This document shows positions 49,612 through 58,858 of a stretch of DNA of 60,796 nucleotides, piece after piece. Origin of the DNA: Cyclobacterium qasimii M12-11B (GTDB taxonomy: Bacteria > Bacteroidota > Bacteroidia > Cytophagales > Cyclobacteriaceae); assembly GCF_000427295.1 (NCBI RefSeq), contig NZ_ATNM01000105.1, forward strand, positions 1 to 60,796, written 5' to 3'. The notes beneath the pieces were generated by a model, which searched no databases, was not told the DNA's origin, and was given only the letters and a program-made list of their open reading frames with translations. The position numbers and the translations under genes were made by a program. How positions within the stretch are numbered: the stretch's first letter is position 1; each line of letters begins with the position of its first letter.

Positions 49612-50307
49612 TTAACTGAATAAACTGTAACGGATAATTAGCCTGTCGCCTGATTTCCATTTAATCCATCCTTGGTCCAAAGTAGCAAAGTTACTGTCTG
49701 TCAGGTTTACTTTAAGCCAATCTCCCCGAACGGCGATCGGTTGAAGGAATTCATAGGCTTTGACATTTTCCGAAGCGTTGTCCAATGGTTTTATCCTTAT
49801 TTTCTGTGGGTACTCCTCAAGGATTTCCACGCTATTGATGTTAAGGATGAATTCAGGCCAGTAAATCAGGTCGCCACTAAATTTGTCGATCAGAACGGTT
49901 TGACCAGTTTTTCGATTGATTTCCACTTCTAGCATAAACTTACCGGAAGTAAGTACTTTTATCAACAACCGATCATAATCTAGTTTTGATATTTCTGGGA
50001 AAAAGTAAGGGGGTGCATATTGGATATCGTAATGTCCATGTTGGGTTTTAATAAAAACCAAACTGTCTATAGCTTCTCCAATGCCATTCCACGCATCGGG
50101 ATCTGATGGGGTATAAAAATACAATTTGTCATTTTCCGTAAAATTTGGACTAAAGAACCCCTGTCCCATTTCATTTTCAAATTGAATAGTATGGACGGGC
50201 TGGACCGGGATGGTGGGTTTTGGCGTAATTTGCTTTTGTTGCGCAGGAACTTTATTTTTCTCCATCTCTAAATGTCTCAGGTACCCAAGAAACATTAAAA
50301 TTGACAA
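49612..50307 (-). CDS. Membrane-anchored protein of unknown function
   Basis: About 231 aa. An N-terminal hydrophobic segment (SILMFLGYL, extended upstream in-frame by VYSNFLLFIVL) is followed by a Pro/Gln-rich linker and a soluble domain. The last 45 residues (FLQPIAVRGDWLKVNLTD...GWIKWKSGDRL) look like an SH3-like fold. The start is unclear: TTG 50307 or ATG 50295; no ATG exists upstream before a stop in this frame. No family recognised. It follows the two-helix membrane gene and the pair lies between the two REP-like copies. Confidence 0.6.
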   Translation of the reverse strand: MSILMFLGYLRHLEMEKNKVPAQQKQITPKPTIPVQPVHTIQFENEMGQGFFSPNFTENDKLYFYTPSDPDAWNGIGEAIDSLVFIKTQHGHYDIQYAPPYFFPEISKLDYDRLLIKVLTSGKFMLEVEINRKTGQTVLIDKFSGDLIYWPEFILNINSVEILEEYPQKIRIKPLDNASENVKAYEFLQPIAVRGDWLKVNLTDSNFATLDQGWIKWKSGDRLIIRYSLFS

Positions 50308-50329
50308 TACAATGAATAGTAGGAAGTTG

Positions 50330-50551
50330 CTATAAACGATGATTTTGTTTTAATCTACCTGCTAGTATTATCGCTATTATTAAAGCTCCAATAGCATACA
50401 TAAGGGCATTTCCAAGGACAATGGCTCCGCCAGCAAGTCCTTGATTTTTGCCTACACCCATGTATTTTGAGAAAAGACCTCCCAAAATGAAAAACACGAT
50501 TATTGTGAGAAAGTAGAATAAAAAACTGGAACCTCTTAGTGCTTTTTTCAT
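50330..50551 (-). CDS. Small two-helix membrane protein
   Basis: 73 aa (MKKALRGSSFLFYFLTIIVFFILGG...). Two hydrophobic helices (~12-30 and ~41-64) joined by a short polar loop (SKYMGVGKNQGL). No family recognised. 22 bp upstream of the following unknown gene, in the same direction, suggesting an operon. Confidence 0.6.
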   Translation of the reverse strand: MKKALRGSSFLFYFLTIIVFFILGGLFSKYMGVGKNQGLAGGAIVLGNALMYAIGALIIAIILAGRLKQNHRL

Positions 50552-51171
50552 GGTTCACTTAGTTATAAAACCCGAAGTTGATAATGGCTTTTTGTAGTTG
50601 GTACAATAGCTGCTTGGCCCAATAGGTAGGTGACCGGACCGTAATAATTTGAACAAAGCAATTATTGACGATTACTGAACTGGTAGAAATCCCTTTATTC
50701 CTTTTGTAGAAAAAAGAATAAATAATACACGAGTCATCGTAGGTGGTATTGATTTTTGCCTTATAAAATTAAATATTTTTAATAAAAAACAAAATAAATA
50801 ATCAATGTATATTGGTGTATGCCAAATGTGTTTTGATTTAGCCCGTGTCCGAAGAGGTTGGAAAAAGTAGTATTTGGAGTTAACTAAGCTTGAGATTTTG
50901 TCAGCAGTGTTGCTGAAAGAAAAAGCAACAATACCGCCAAAATCGGATTCTTCTCGATGTTTTCTACCAAGGGCTGACACCCCTGACTTTGATATTTCGC
51001 CCCATTGGGGCTAGTAAAATGGTAGGAATTAACCGCATCTTTCAATTCCTTAGGAATACTTAAAGCCCTTATATAGTTAGAGATAATATTAAGGCATTAA
51101 TGGGTGACGTTTATTAGCTATTTATTATCGTGAGCTTGGCAAGTGATAGAAGGTTTATTGTCTATTTCGGG
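50552..51171. other. Intergenic region containing REP-like copy B
   Basis: 620 bp with no convincing gene. A 102-codon minus-strand frame (50672-50980) overlaps the repeat and is not supported. The remainder is AT-rich. Confidence 0.55.
50896..51082. repeat. Dispersed REP-like repeat, copy B
   Basis: Second copy of the element at 49366-49540. It contains CTGACACCCCTGACTTTGAT, the CGCCCCATTGGGGCTA palindrome, and TTTCAATTCCTT. The same orientation as copy A. About 1.5 kb apart, with the two unknown membrane genes between them. Confidence 0.65.
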
Positions 51172-53181
51172 TTAATTAACTATGTACAATTGGTCATTTA
51201 CAGCCCTGTGAAGAACACTGTCCGACCAGGCATAAGCAGGGGGAATTTCACCTGAGAAGTAGGTTTTTGTAGGATAGGATAAAGCAGGGATCTGATAAGT
51301 ATCTGTAATTCGAAGTACATTCAGTAACTCCAATGCGAAATCTCTTCCATTTTTTGGACTCGGTTGATCGTGTGTCTCGGGTGGGTTTGACAGGTACATG
51401 TTTTCACATTTCTCATCCATCATGGCCGCATACATGGCTATGGCTGCCATGCCATCTCTTCCTGCAATACTGATTTTTGTAGGGTCTACTTCTGGCAAAG
51501 TCCTGCAAAATTCCAGGGCTCTCATGGCGTCATATATTTGCATTGAAGCAGGCGTTCTACCAATCCAGGCAGCGGATCTTCTGACATGCCAATCGAGTTC
51601 TGGCGCCCATCCGACTTCACCAACACCTCTGACTTCTAAGTAGGCGATGTTGTGATTTTCGGCCAGCTTATTGGCATAACCTTCACTTTCCCATCTTTCT
51701 TCTCCGGGGCTTCTTAGGACTAGAAGGAGTGGAGATTTTTTATCTTGAGGCTGCCTGTAAAATATATTCACTTTGAGTCGCCAGCCCTTTTCACTGTTGA
51801 AACTGTAGGTATTATTGCCGAATTTGGATAAATCTGCTGTTCTGTATATCATTTCGCCATCAAAAGCCATCGCTGAATCAGGAAATGCCCCAAAGGTTCT
51901 GGATTTAAGGTAGTCTTTAACTTTGTTTTGATGGGCATTGAGTGCTTCACGGCTGTTTATTATTGGTGGCTCAGCTGTTTTGATGAAAGAATTCTGTATG
52001 GTTTTGGTAAGGTCAGTTTCCGGAGGCGTGCCATTGTATACATTCAGGCTATCCGCAGGCAGTAAATTTTCAGCATTGGTTTCTATATCCGCTATAGTTT
52101 CAGACGCTACTTTTTTATCCATAAGGTGTTGAAGAAAAAAGGAGAAGATGGCCTTTCTGGAAACGGGATGGTAGGAATGACCTCCGGGCGTTTCCACCAA
52201 AGAAACATTTTTTTCCGAATCAAATTCACCGTAGAATTTTGATAAAGTCTTGTAAAACTGATGTGTTGACTCAATCCCATAGAGTTCGTCCCGGTCAGAC
52301 TGTGCGATAAGCAAGGGTCTTGGTGCTATTAATGCGCCGATATCGGTAAAATCTATTTGAAAACCATTGTTGATCATCATGCAATCGCAATGCCCGTCAA
52401 TCCTTCTTTCCCCCACTTGGGAATCCATTGTCCCTGCTCCACAAACGGGTGCTGTGGCTTTTACTCTTGGATCTGCTGCAGCAAAATACCAGCTTTGGGA
52501 ACCACCACCGGATATTCCTGTTGCACCAATGTTTTCCATGTCTACATCAGCACGCGTTGCCAGATAGTCCAGGCCCCTGATGGCATTCCATAACTCTACA
52601 GCTGCAGGATTATAGCCTCTAGAGTACCAATTGAACCACCCCTTGTTGTAAGCTCCCCAATGATTTCCCCAAACCTCACCGAATTGAATGGTGTCAAAAA
52701 TCAAAGTGACAAAACCCAGCTCGGCCAATCTTCTTGCATGGGCCTGATAATTTACTTTTTGACCATGAGAATGTCCTGAAAGATAAATTACGGCAGCACG
52801 TGGTTTTTTTATATTGTCAGGGACATAGAGATTTGCAGGTACAAAAAGATCAGGAAGAGACTCGTAATAAAATTTTTCAATACGAAAGCCTTTTTGCTGT
52901 AGGGTGCCACTAGGGTAAATCTTCGGAGGATCTCTTTCCTCGTCCATGCTGAAACCCATCATTTCTATAAATTGATCGTATCTCACAGGTCGAATTGAAT
53001 CCCAGTCCGTTAATGAAGAGGATCTTGAAGAGAAACCGTTCGATAGGCTTTCGGCTTCCTGATTTAGGTAATGCATGATATTATTATGAGCCGTCTCTTT
53101 TACGGCTTTTGGCGCCTCTTCTTTGCATGCTGAGGTGCATAATAATAGTAAGCTGATGGGGATCAGGATTAAATATTTCAT
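51172..53181 (-). CDS. Tandem alpha/beta-hydrolase lipoprotein (acetyl xylan esterase-like)
   Basis: A 669-aa lipoprotein; I chose ATG 53181, which opens the signal MKYLILIPISLLLLCTSAC. N-terminal hydrolase: VIYLSGHSHG oxyanion loop, GATGISGGGSQSWY with nucleophile Ser ~224, acidic AQSDRDE ~297 and ETPGGHSYHP His ~335, a full triad. In the C-terminal half the elbow position reads AGRDGMAA (Asp ~576 for Ser), so that half is probably inactive. Similar proteins are annotated as acetyl xylan esterases. A polysaccharide deacetylation role is an inference. The gene at 1089-3412 has the same plan with the active half reversed. Confidence 0.85.
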   Translation of the reverse strand: MKYLILIPISLLLLCTSACKEEAPKAVKETAHNNIMHYLNQEAESLSNGFSSRSSSLTDWDSIRPVRYDQFIEMMGFSMDEERDPPKIYPSGTLQQKGFRIEKFYYESLPDLFVPANLYVPDNIKKPRAAVIYLSGHSHGQKVNYQAHARRLAELGFVTLIFDTIQFGEVWGNHWGAYNKGWFNWYSRGYNPAAVELWNAIRGLDYLATRADVDMENIGATGISGGGSQSWYFAAADPRVKATAPVCGAGTMDSQVGERRIDGHCDCMMINNGFQIDFTDIGALIAPRPLLIAQSDRDELYGIESTHQFYKTLSKFYGEFDSEKNVSLVETPGGHSYHPVSRKAIFSFFLQHLMDKKVASETIADIETNAENLLPADSLNVYNGTPPETDLTKTIQNSFIKTAEPPIINSREALNAHQNKVKDYLKSRTFGAFPDSAMAFDGEMIYRTADLSKFGNNTYSFNSEKGWRLKVNIFYRQPQDKKSPLLLVLRSPGEERWESEGYANKLAENHNIAYLEVRGVGEVGWAPELDWHVRRSAAWIGRTPASMQIYDAMRALEFCRTLPEVDPTKISIAGRDGMAAIAMYAAMMDEKCENMYLSNPPETHDQPSPKNGRDFALELLNVLRITDTYQIPALSYPTKTYFSGEIPPAYAWSDSVLHRAVNDQLYIVN

Positions 53182-53568
53182 TTTTGAGAATTCAATGAGA
53201 TAGTAAGATAACAATTGCAATTTTTTAAAGCCAATACTTTCTCAATACTGTCATGGTACGACAATTAAAAGTAGCAAAGGGATCAAAAGAAGTTTTATTG
53301 TAGCCATTGCGCTATTAAGCAAATGATGAAAATATAAATACGCTTCGATTTGATTTTAAGGGGAATATACTAGATATTGAATAAGGTTTTGTCTATTTAT
53401 GATAGGATGGCAATATGAGCTATAAGGTGCATCTCTGATTGGTTATTGTGTCTTTAGTATAAACAGAAGTTGGATGGATTTGGTCTTCCATTATAAGGAT
53501 TGGGATGTTGAATTAGGCCAGTTTTTATCATAAAATGATTACACTTCTTTTAACAATGTTTTGTTTGT
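53182..53568. other. Intergenic region between divergent genes
   Basis: 387 bp of AT-rich sequence with no gene, repeat or strong palindrome. It should carry promoters for the esterase and the PhyH-like gene. Confidence 0.4.
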
Positions 53569-54411
53569 ATGAATATGAAATTGAACGAAGAACAAATTGC
53601 GCAATACCACAAAGATGGCTATGTACTTGTAAAGGGTTTTTGTAGCACAGAAGAAACCAATAAACTTTATAAAGTAGCTATAGAGGATGAGGCGATGGGA
53701 AAAAACGCCATGGATCTAAATGATCAGTCTGGAAAGAAGACCAAGCTTTCCTTGTGGTTTAAGCCTGGGAATGACGTTTTTGGTTATTTGACCAGGAGTG
53801 AAAAAATGGTGACTTCTGTGGGGCATTTGCTCGAAGGGGAGGCGCCTGTTTGCCACTTTCATTCCAAACTGATGCAGAAGGAGCCCAAAGTAGGCGGAGC
53901 ATGGGAATGGCATCAGGATTACGGTTACTGGTACAAAAACCAATTTATGTTTCCCGACCAATTGATCAGTGTGATGGTGGCATTAACAGAAGCAAACAAA
54001 CAAAATGGCTGTTTGCAAGTGATTAAAGGGTCTCATAAGCTTGGAAGGGTAAATCATGGGTTTGCTGGAGAACAGGTAGGTGCGGATATGGTAATGGTGG
54101 AAAATGCCTTGAAAACCATGGAACTTGTGTACTGTGAGATAGATCCAGGTGATGCCTTGTTTTTCCATAGCAACTTGTTGCACAGATCAGCAGCCAACCT
54201 TTCGGATTCTCCAAGATGGTCGATTATATCCTGTTTTAATTCTCAATCCAATATTGCTTACAGCGAAACTTCTACCGCTTGGAGAGAAGCTATAGTACCG
54301 ATTCCTGACGAAGCCATTTTGAATTGGAAGGCTGATTCTCTTTCAAATGCAGATTTTCTCAAGAAGGAAAATGACCCTGCTTTGAAAAAACAGGCTGGGA
54401 GTAATGTATAA
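53569..54411 (+). CDS. Phytanoyl-CoA dioxygenase (PhyH) family Fe(II)/2-oxoglutarate enzyme
   Basis: A 280-aa cupin-fold dioxygenase. Metal ligands: EWHQDYGYW (HxD, residues ~114-116) and FFHSNLLHRSAANLSDSPRW, containing the distal His and the Arg that binds 2-oxoglutarate. The start KLNEEQIAQYHKDGYVLVKGF is the family N-terminus (ATG 53569 or 53575). This bacterial branch probably hydroxylates small catabolic substrates; none is known. Confidence 0.9.
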   Translation: MNMKLNEEQIAQYHKDGYVLVKGFCSTEETNKLYKVAIEDEAMGKNAMDLNDQSGKKTKLSLWFKPGNDVFGYLTRSEKMVTSVGHLLEGEAPVCHFHSKLMQKEPKVGGAWEWHQDYGYWYKNQFMFPDQLISVMVALTEANKQNGCLQVIKGSHKLGRVNHGFAGEQVGADMVMVENALKTMELVYCEIDPGDALFFHSNLLHRSAANLSDSPRWSIISCFNSQSNIAYSETSTAWREAIVPIPDEAILNWKADSLSNADFLKKENDPALKKQAGSNV

Positions 54412-54431
54412 TGAGCTGAGGGAAACAATAG

Positions 54432-54467
54432 AATTGACCAGATGGAAATGGAACAATCTGGTCAATT
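54432..54467. repeat. Perfect 12-bp inverted repeat between convergent genes
   Basis: AATTGACCAGAT...ATCTGGTCAATT with a 12-nt loop, 20 bp after the PhyH gene and overlapping the helicase stop codon. It probably acts as a transcript-end hairpin, but neither strand has a clear T-tract after it. Confidence 0.6.
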
Positions 54468-55803
54468 AAAAACCAAGTGCTAGTTGGCCACTTCCATTTT
54501 GACTTTTAGTTTTTAAGTTTTCTCCAGCAGTGTTGGCAAATAGCTCGTCTACTTTATCTGTAGGAATCGCTACATAAGTAGCATTGTCAAGAATACTGAT
54601 CTTGCCTATATCACTTCCTTTTAATGCGCCTTTTTTAGTGAAAAAACCAACGACATCGCCCTTACTGATTTTGTTCTTTTTACCAACGCTGATATAAACA
54701 CAGGTTAGATTGGAAGGTTCAGGAACTTTGAAGTCCTGACGAAGTTCGTATTCTGGCAGGTTACTGTCTACATAGTCTGGCAAAGACTCATCATTGGCAA
54801 GCACCAGGTAACTTTGTCCTTCAGCCATCATTCTGGCCGTTCTTCCATTTCTATGAATAAAGGCATCCTTCTTTGGTGGAAGCTGGTAGTGCACGATATG
54901 CTTGATTTCAGGGATGTCTAGTCCTCTGGAAGCAAGGTCGGTGGCGATAAGCAAGGAGTGCGTACCACTTCTGAATTTGATCAGGTTTTTTTCCCTGTCG
55001 ATTTGCTCCATTCCGCCATGTAAAACGGCATGTTCGAAGCCAAAATCTGTTAAGAGAAGGCTAATTCGATCTACTGCGTCCCGGTGATTACAAAAAACCA
55101 AGGTGCTTTCTTGTCCAAAATCAGCAACAAGCCGCATCAAAGTGTCTATTTTTTCTACACTTGAGGTTCTGACTAGTTGTAAGAGCAAAGTCATGACTTC
55201 GTCATCCTTTAAGAAATTCACCTTTTCATAAGTCCTAAAAGGAAGAAATTCAGGTATGTTTTCAAGTGCGGTAGCAGAAGTTAGGAAATATTTTTGTTCT
55301 TCACCAAGGCCTTCAAAAATAACACTTAGTTGTTCATGGAAACCAAATTGTAAGGATTTATCAAATTCGTCAAGAATCACCATGGTGATGTTTAGGCCCT
55401 TTAAGTTGCCTTTTTGAGCATGCTCTGACAATCTTCCTGGGGTACCTATTACTACCTGAGGTTTTTCTATTAACCTATTCTCTTCCGTCCTCATGGAGTG
55501 GCCACCATAGCAAATGCATGCATGGAAGTCAGTCTTCAATGACTTGAAGACCTCTGTAATTTGGATTGCCAACTCTCTTGAAGGTATGATTATTAGGGCA
55601 GTTGAATCAGAAATTGCCGATTGCAAATGCTGCACCATTGGTATAAGGAATGCCAGGGTTTTTCCTGAACCTGTTGGAGCCAAAAGCATTAAAGGGGTGT
55701 TAGCATTGGCTTTTTCCATGAACTCCAATTGCATCTTATTGAAACTGTCTAAAGAAAGCCTATTTAAAAAAGTCTCCTTACTTGTTTGCTTATTCGTCTC
55801 CAT
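54466..55803 (-). CDS. DEAD-box RNA helicase, DbpA-like
   Basis: A 445-aa ATP-dependent RNA helicase. Motifs: Q-like FNKMQLEFME, Walker A APTGSGKT, PSRELA, GTPGRL, motif II VILDEFDKS (DEFD instead of DEAD), TSATA, then in domain 2 LLIATDLASRGLDIP and HRNGRTARM. The last ~75 residues (TCVYISVGKKNKISKGDVVGFF...) match the DbpA RNA-binding domain, which recognises 23S rRNA helix 92, so a role in 50S assembly is likely. The Ala-to-Phe change in motif II keeps both catalytic acidic residues. Confidence 0.9.
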   Translation of the reverse strand: METNKQTSKETFLNRLSLDSFNKMQLEFMEKANANTPLMLLAPTGSGKTLAFLIPMVQHLQSAISDSTALIIIPSRELAIQITEVFKSLKTDFHACICYGGHSMRTEENRLIEKPQVVIGTPGRLSEHAQKGNLKGLNITMVILDEFDKSLQFGFHEQLSVIFEGLGEEQKYFLTSATALENIPEFLPFRTYEKVNFLKDDEVMTLLLQLVRTSSVEKIDTLMRLVADFGQESTLVFCNHRDAVDRISLLLTDFGFEHAVLHGGMEQIDREKNLIKFRSGTHSLLIATDLASRGLDIPEIKHIVHYQLPPKKDAFIHRNGRTARMMAEGQSYLVLANDESLPDYVDSNLPEYELRQDFKVPEPSNLTCVYISVGKKNKISKGDVVGFFTKKGALKGSDIGKISILDNATYVAIPTDKVDELFANTAGENLKTKSQNGSGQLALGF

Positions 55804-55857
55804 GGTGCAAAGATACAGATAGGTAGCGAGACAAAGATGTTTTATGCAAAGAATTAA

Positions 55858-55902
55858 AATGACAATACAGCAACAAATTTAATTTGTTGCTGTATTGTCA
55901 TT
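55858..55902. repeat. 45-bp perfect palindrome between helicase and DUF4136 genes
   Basis: AATGACAATACAGCAACAAATT and its exact complement are separated by a single base. It lies 55 bp upstream of the helicase ATG and 43 bp downstream of the DUF4136 stop, both on the minus strand. It may end the DUF4136 transcript, or act as an operator for the helicase. Confidence 0.8.
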
Positions 55903-55944
55903 GTTTTAAGTATGTTTTGGTAGCTCCTTGTCTATCCTGATTTA

Positions 55945-56526
55945 TTAGTTTCTTGTTAAGATTTTGAATTGGTCCATTACCTTGTAGGTAGCTCTGGTCA
56001 AGTCAATATGGATATTGGGGGAGTTGTAATCGAAGTAGGCTGAAGTATATCCTTGCCAAATTGTATTTCCTTTTTTATGGTCTATTACCAATACCACAAG
56101 CATGCCGTCGTTTTGGGTATATTTAATGGCATTGTAATTTTCACCTCTTTTTTGCCTTTCCAAGCTGTCCAGAACGGATTCTTCTACAAGTTCAATGCCT
56201 TGCTTTTTTAGCCAATAATCAAAATTTGGTTGATTGTAACCTCTGTATCGGACCTCGCTCATGTAGAGCTTGTGTATGATAAGTAGGTCGGGATTGTTGT
56301 CTCTTTCTCTAAATCCCTGAGACCCCAAACGGGAAGAAATTGATTTTTCAATGATTCCGGTGAAATCTCTTTCGTTTTTCCCTTCTTCTGCCACAAATCC
56401 AAAGGTTTTGTATTTTTTAAAGGTTCCCCTGTAGTTATAATCGTACTCTGCGATAAAATCTCTCTGTGACAAACAGGCTGAAGTTATTATCAGTAAAACA
56501 AAGATAAGGTAGTTGAAGTTTTTCAT
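55945..56526 (-). CDS. DUF4136 lipoprotein
   Basis: A 193-aa lipoprotein (signal ending LIITSAC, Cys ~18). The DUF4136 pattern is seen: AEYDYNYRGTFKKYKTFGFV, NPDLLIIHKLYM and LVVLVIDHKKGNTIWQGYTSAYF, as is the ...ATYKVMDQFKI end. These proteins are outer-membrane or periplasmic lipoproteins of unknown function. Confidence 0.85.
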   Translation of the reverse strand: MKNFNYLIFVLLIITSACLSQRDFIAEYDYNYRGTFKKYKTFGFVAEEGKNERDFTGIIEKSISSRLGSQGFRERDNNPDLLIIHKLYMSEVRYRGYNQPNFDYWLKKQGIELVEESVLDSLERQKRGENYNAIKYTQNDGMLVVLVIDHKKGNTIWQGYTSAYFDYNSPNIHIDLTRATYKVMDQFKILTRN

Positions 56527-56909
56527 ACATTTTTCCTGAGAAGAAGTGAAGCAATTTAATCTAAAATATTTCCGAGATAAATTCCAATAAATTGGTCAAA
56601 ATATAAAATTGTAATCTTAAAATAAACTTCAGAATTAAATTTTTGTTTAGGGTTTTCTCACTAATAATAGAATTAATGTTAGTGAATTTCAGTATTAAAT
56701 CCAAGTTATTGACTGAATATTGAATAAACTTATGATACTGAATACTAACGGACTATAAAAAGTGGCTTTCTGAGATTTAAATTGGAATTAAATCTGTGTA
56801 GTCTAAAATCCTGTTCCGCTCTAAATCGAGTTAAACTAAAAATGGCAGCCAATTCTGGCTGCCATTTTTAGTCTTCTAAAATAAATGCTGAATGAAATAG
56901 TGTGATTTA
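56527..56909. other. Intergenic region
   Basis: 383 bp, very AT-rich. Holds the araB terminator (56838-56869) and presumably the DUF4136 promoter. GTGAATTTCAGTATTAAATC and CTGAATATTG-type words recur near 56690-56745 without forming a clear repeat. Confidence 0.45.
56838..56869. terminator. Rho-independent terminator, mainly for araB
   Basis: AAAAATGGCAGCC-aattct-GGCTGCCATTTTT is a perfect 13-bp stem ending in T on both strands, 40 bp after the araB stop. Confidence 0.92.
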
Positions 56910-58570
56910 TCAGCTTTGATTTTCTATGAAATCACCAAAAGTAAGGTACTCCTCATATTTGGCTTTATAGATTTTGGCGTTTGCAGGATTGGGATAGTAT
57001 ACTTTATCGAATCCATTCCCCATTGCTGCTATTGCACCTGTGACAGTAGGGTAAATGCCTGCGGCAGTAGCAGCGTATATGGCAGCGCCCAATGCCGGAG
57101 CTTGTTCTGATTTAGCTACTTTGATAGGCATATCAAGTACGTCTGCGAGTGTTTGCATGACCAGGGTTGATTTTTTAGCCACTCCACCGAGTCCTATTAC
57201 TTGCTGTATGGTTACACCTTCTTGTCTAAACCTTTCAATTATTCTTTTAGACCCAAAGCAGATACTTTCTACCAAGGCTTTAAAAACATGCGCTGCGTCT
57301 GAGCCCATATCTAGCCCTTTTATGGCGCCTTTGAGGTTTTGATTGGCGTCTGGAGTCCTTCTTCCATTGATCCAGTCCAAGGCTAATACCTGGGTGGATT
57401 CTGGTGATATTTTTTCAGCTTCATTAGAAAGTGTCAAAATCAAATTCTCCTCTAATAGGTCGATCGTTTGATTTTTCAAAGCTTCATCAAGGGAAGAATC
57501 ATTAATTGTATTTCTTACAGGTTTGAGCAATAACTTTACAAACCAGGCCAAAACATCACCAAAAGCGGATTGTCCCGCCTCAAGTCCTATTTTACCAGGA
57601 ATTACCGAACCATCCACCTGACCACAAATTCCTTTTACCGTTTTTCTTCCAGTGATTCATAAGAACTAACCATAATGTCGCAGGTAGAGGTTCCCATGAC
57701 TTTTACGAGCGTACCTTCTTCTACTTCACCTCCAATTGCTCCAGCATGTGCATCAAAAGTGCCCACAGCCACTGGAGTTCCTTCATCCAAATCAAGTTTT
57801 AAGGCCCATTCTTTGGATAATAATCCGGCTGCCTGATCAGATGTATAGGTTTCTTTGTAAAGTTGCTCTTTCAATTTCACCAACCTTGGATCTAATTTCT
57901 CCAGGAATTCAGCATCAGGAAGACCTCCCCAGCTTTCATGCCAGAGGGCTTTATGACCTGCAGCACACCTACTTCTTTTAAAAGCTACAGGGTCAGTTCC
58001 ACCAATAAGTGTATAAGTCAAATAATCACAATGTTCCATCCAGGAATAAGCCGCTTCGGCCACCTCAGGGTCTTCCCTTATGATATGGAGAATTTTTGCC
58101 CAGAACCATTCGGAGGAGTAAATCCCCCCTTCATATTTAGTAAAATCTTCACCTCCCCAAGTTCTGGCCAGGTGATTGATTTCATCAGCTTCTGCAATGG
58201 CTGTGTGGTCTTTCCATAAGATCATTTGTGCATTGGGGTTTTCCGAAAACTTTTCAGAAAGTGCCAATGCTTGGCCATCTTTATTTACGGGTAGGGGAGA
58301 GGAGCCAGTAGTGTCTACACACAATCCTTTTATTTGAGATTTTTCCAAGCCTGATTTTTGAACTACGGCTTTTACAGTATGCGTTAGGCCCTCCAGGTGA
58401 TCTTTCGGATGTTGCCTGTATTGGTTTTTTGTTGGATCGCAATATTCCCCAGCTTTCCAGCGTGGGTAGTTATACACTTCGGAGGCAAGGGTGACACCAT
58501 CACGGGCATTGACTAAAATGGACCTGACAGAATCCGTTCCATAGTCTATACCCAATACATAATTGTCCAT
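56910..58570 (-). CDS. araB: Ribulokinase, frameshifted
   Basis: Phosphorylates L-ribulose in arabinose catabolism. The N-part has GIDYGTDSVRSILV, CVDTTGSSPLPV, MILWKDHTA and VKVMGTSTCDIMV; the C-part has GQSAFGDVLAWFV, LDWINGRRTPDAN, QVIGLGGVAKKS and SEQAPALGAAIYAATAAG, all in AraB order and spacing for a ~554-aa enzyme. The frames are joined by one extra base in the T-run 57641-57645 (EEKTVKGICGQVDG). No araA or araD is adjacent, so the pathway must be completed elsewhere, or the kinase uses another ketopentose. Confidence 0.92.
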
Positions 58571-58858
58571 ATTAATTATTTTGGATTGTTAAAAGCGAGA
58601 AAATAAACTTGAAATTGGCAGTGACTTTTCAAAGTTGCGCTGAAATATCAAAATAAATCAACCGGTACTACTTGTCCTATCAGCATAGCCATGCTAAGCT
58701 TCATTCTCCAAATGGTATGATTTACTTGAGATTTGAGTACGGGTTATGAATCTTTATGCGTATTTCGAGTTTGATGTAAAAATATACGGAAAAAATCAAA
58801 AATGGCCCATCAGGACCTATAAAAAACGGAGACTTTCTCTTAAATGACGCTTGGGTTT

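Noticed and set aside
50672-50980. 102-codon minus-strand open frame (MSALGRKHREESDFGG...)
   Set aside because: It overlaps REP-like copy B, lacks a recognisable family and has no context; such frames arise from the repeat itself.
54432-54467. Inverted repeat as a standard rho-independent terminator
   Set aside because: The stem is perfect but neither strand has a convincing T-tract after it, so it is listed only as a repeat.
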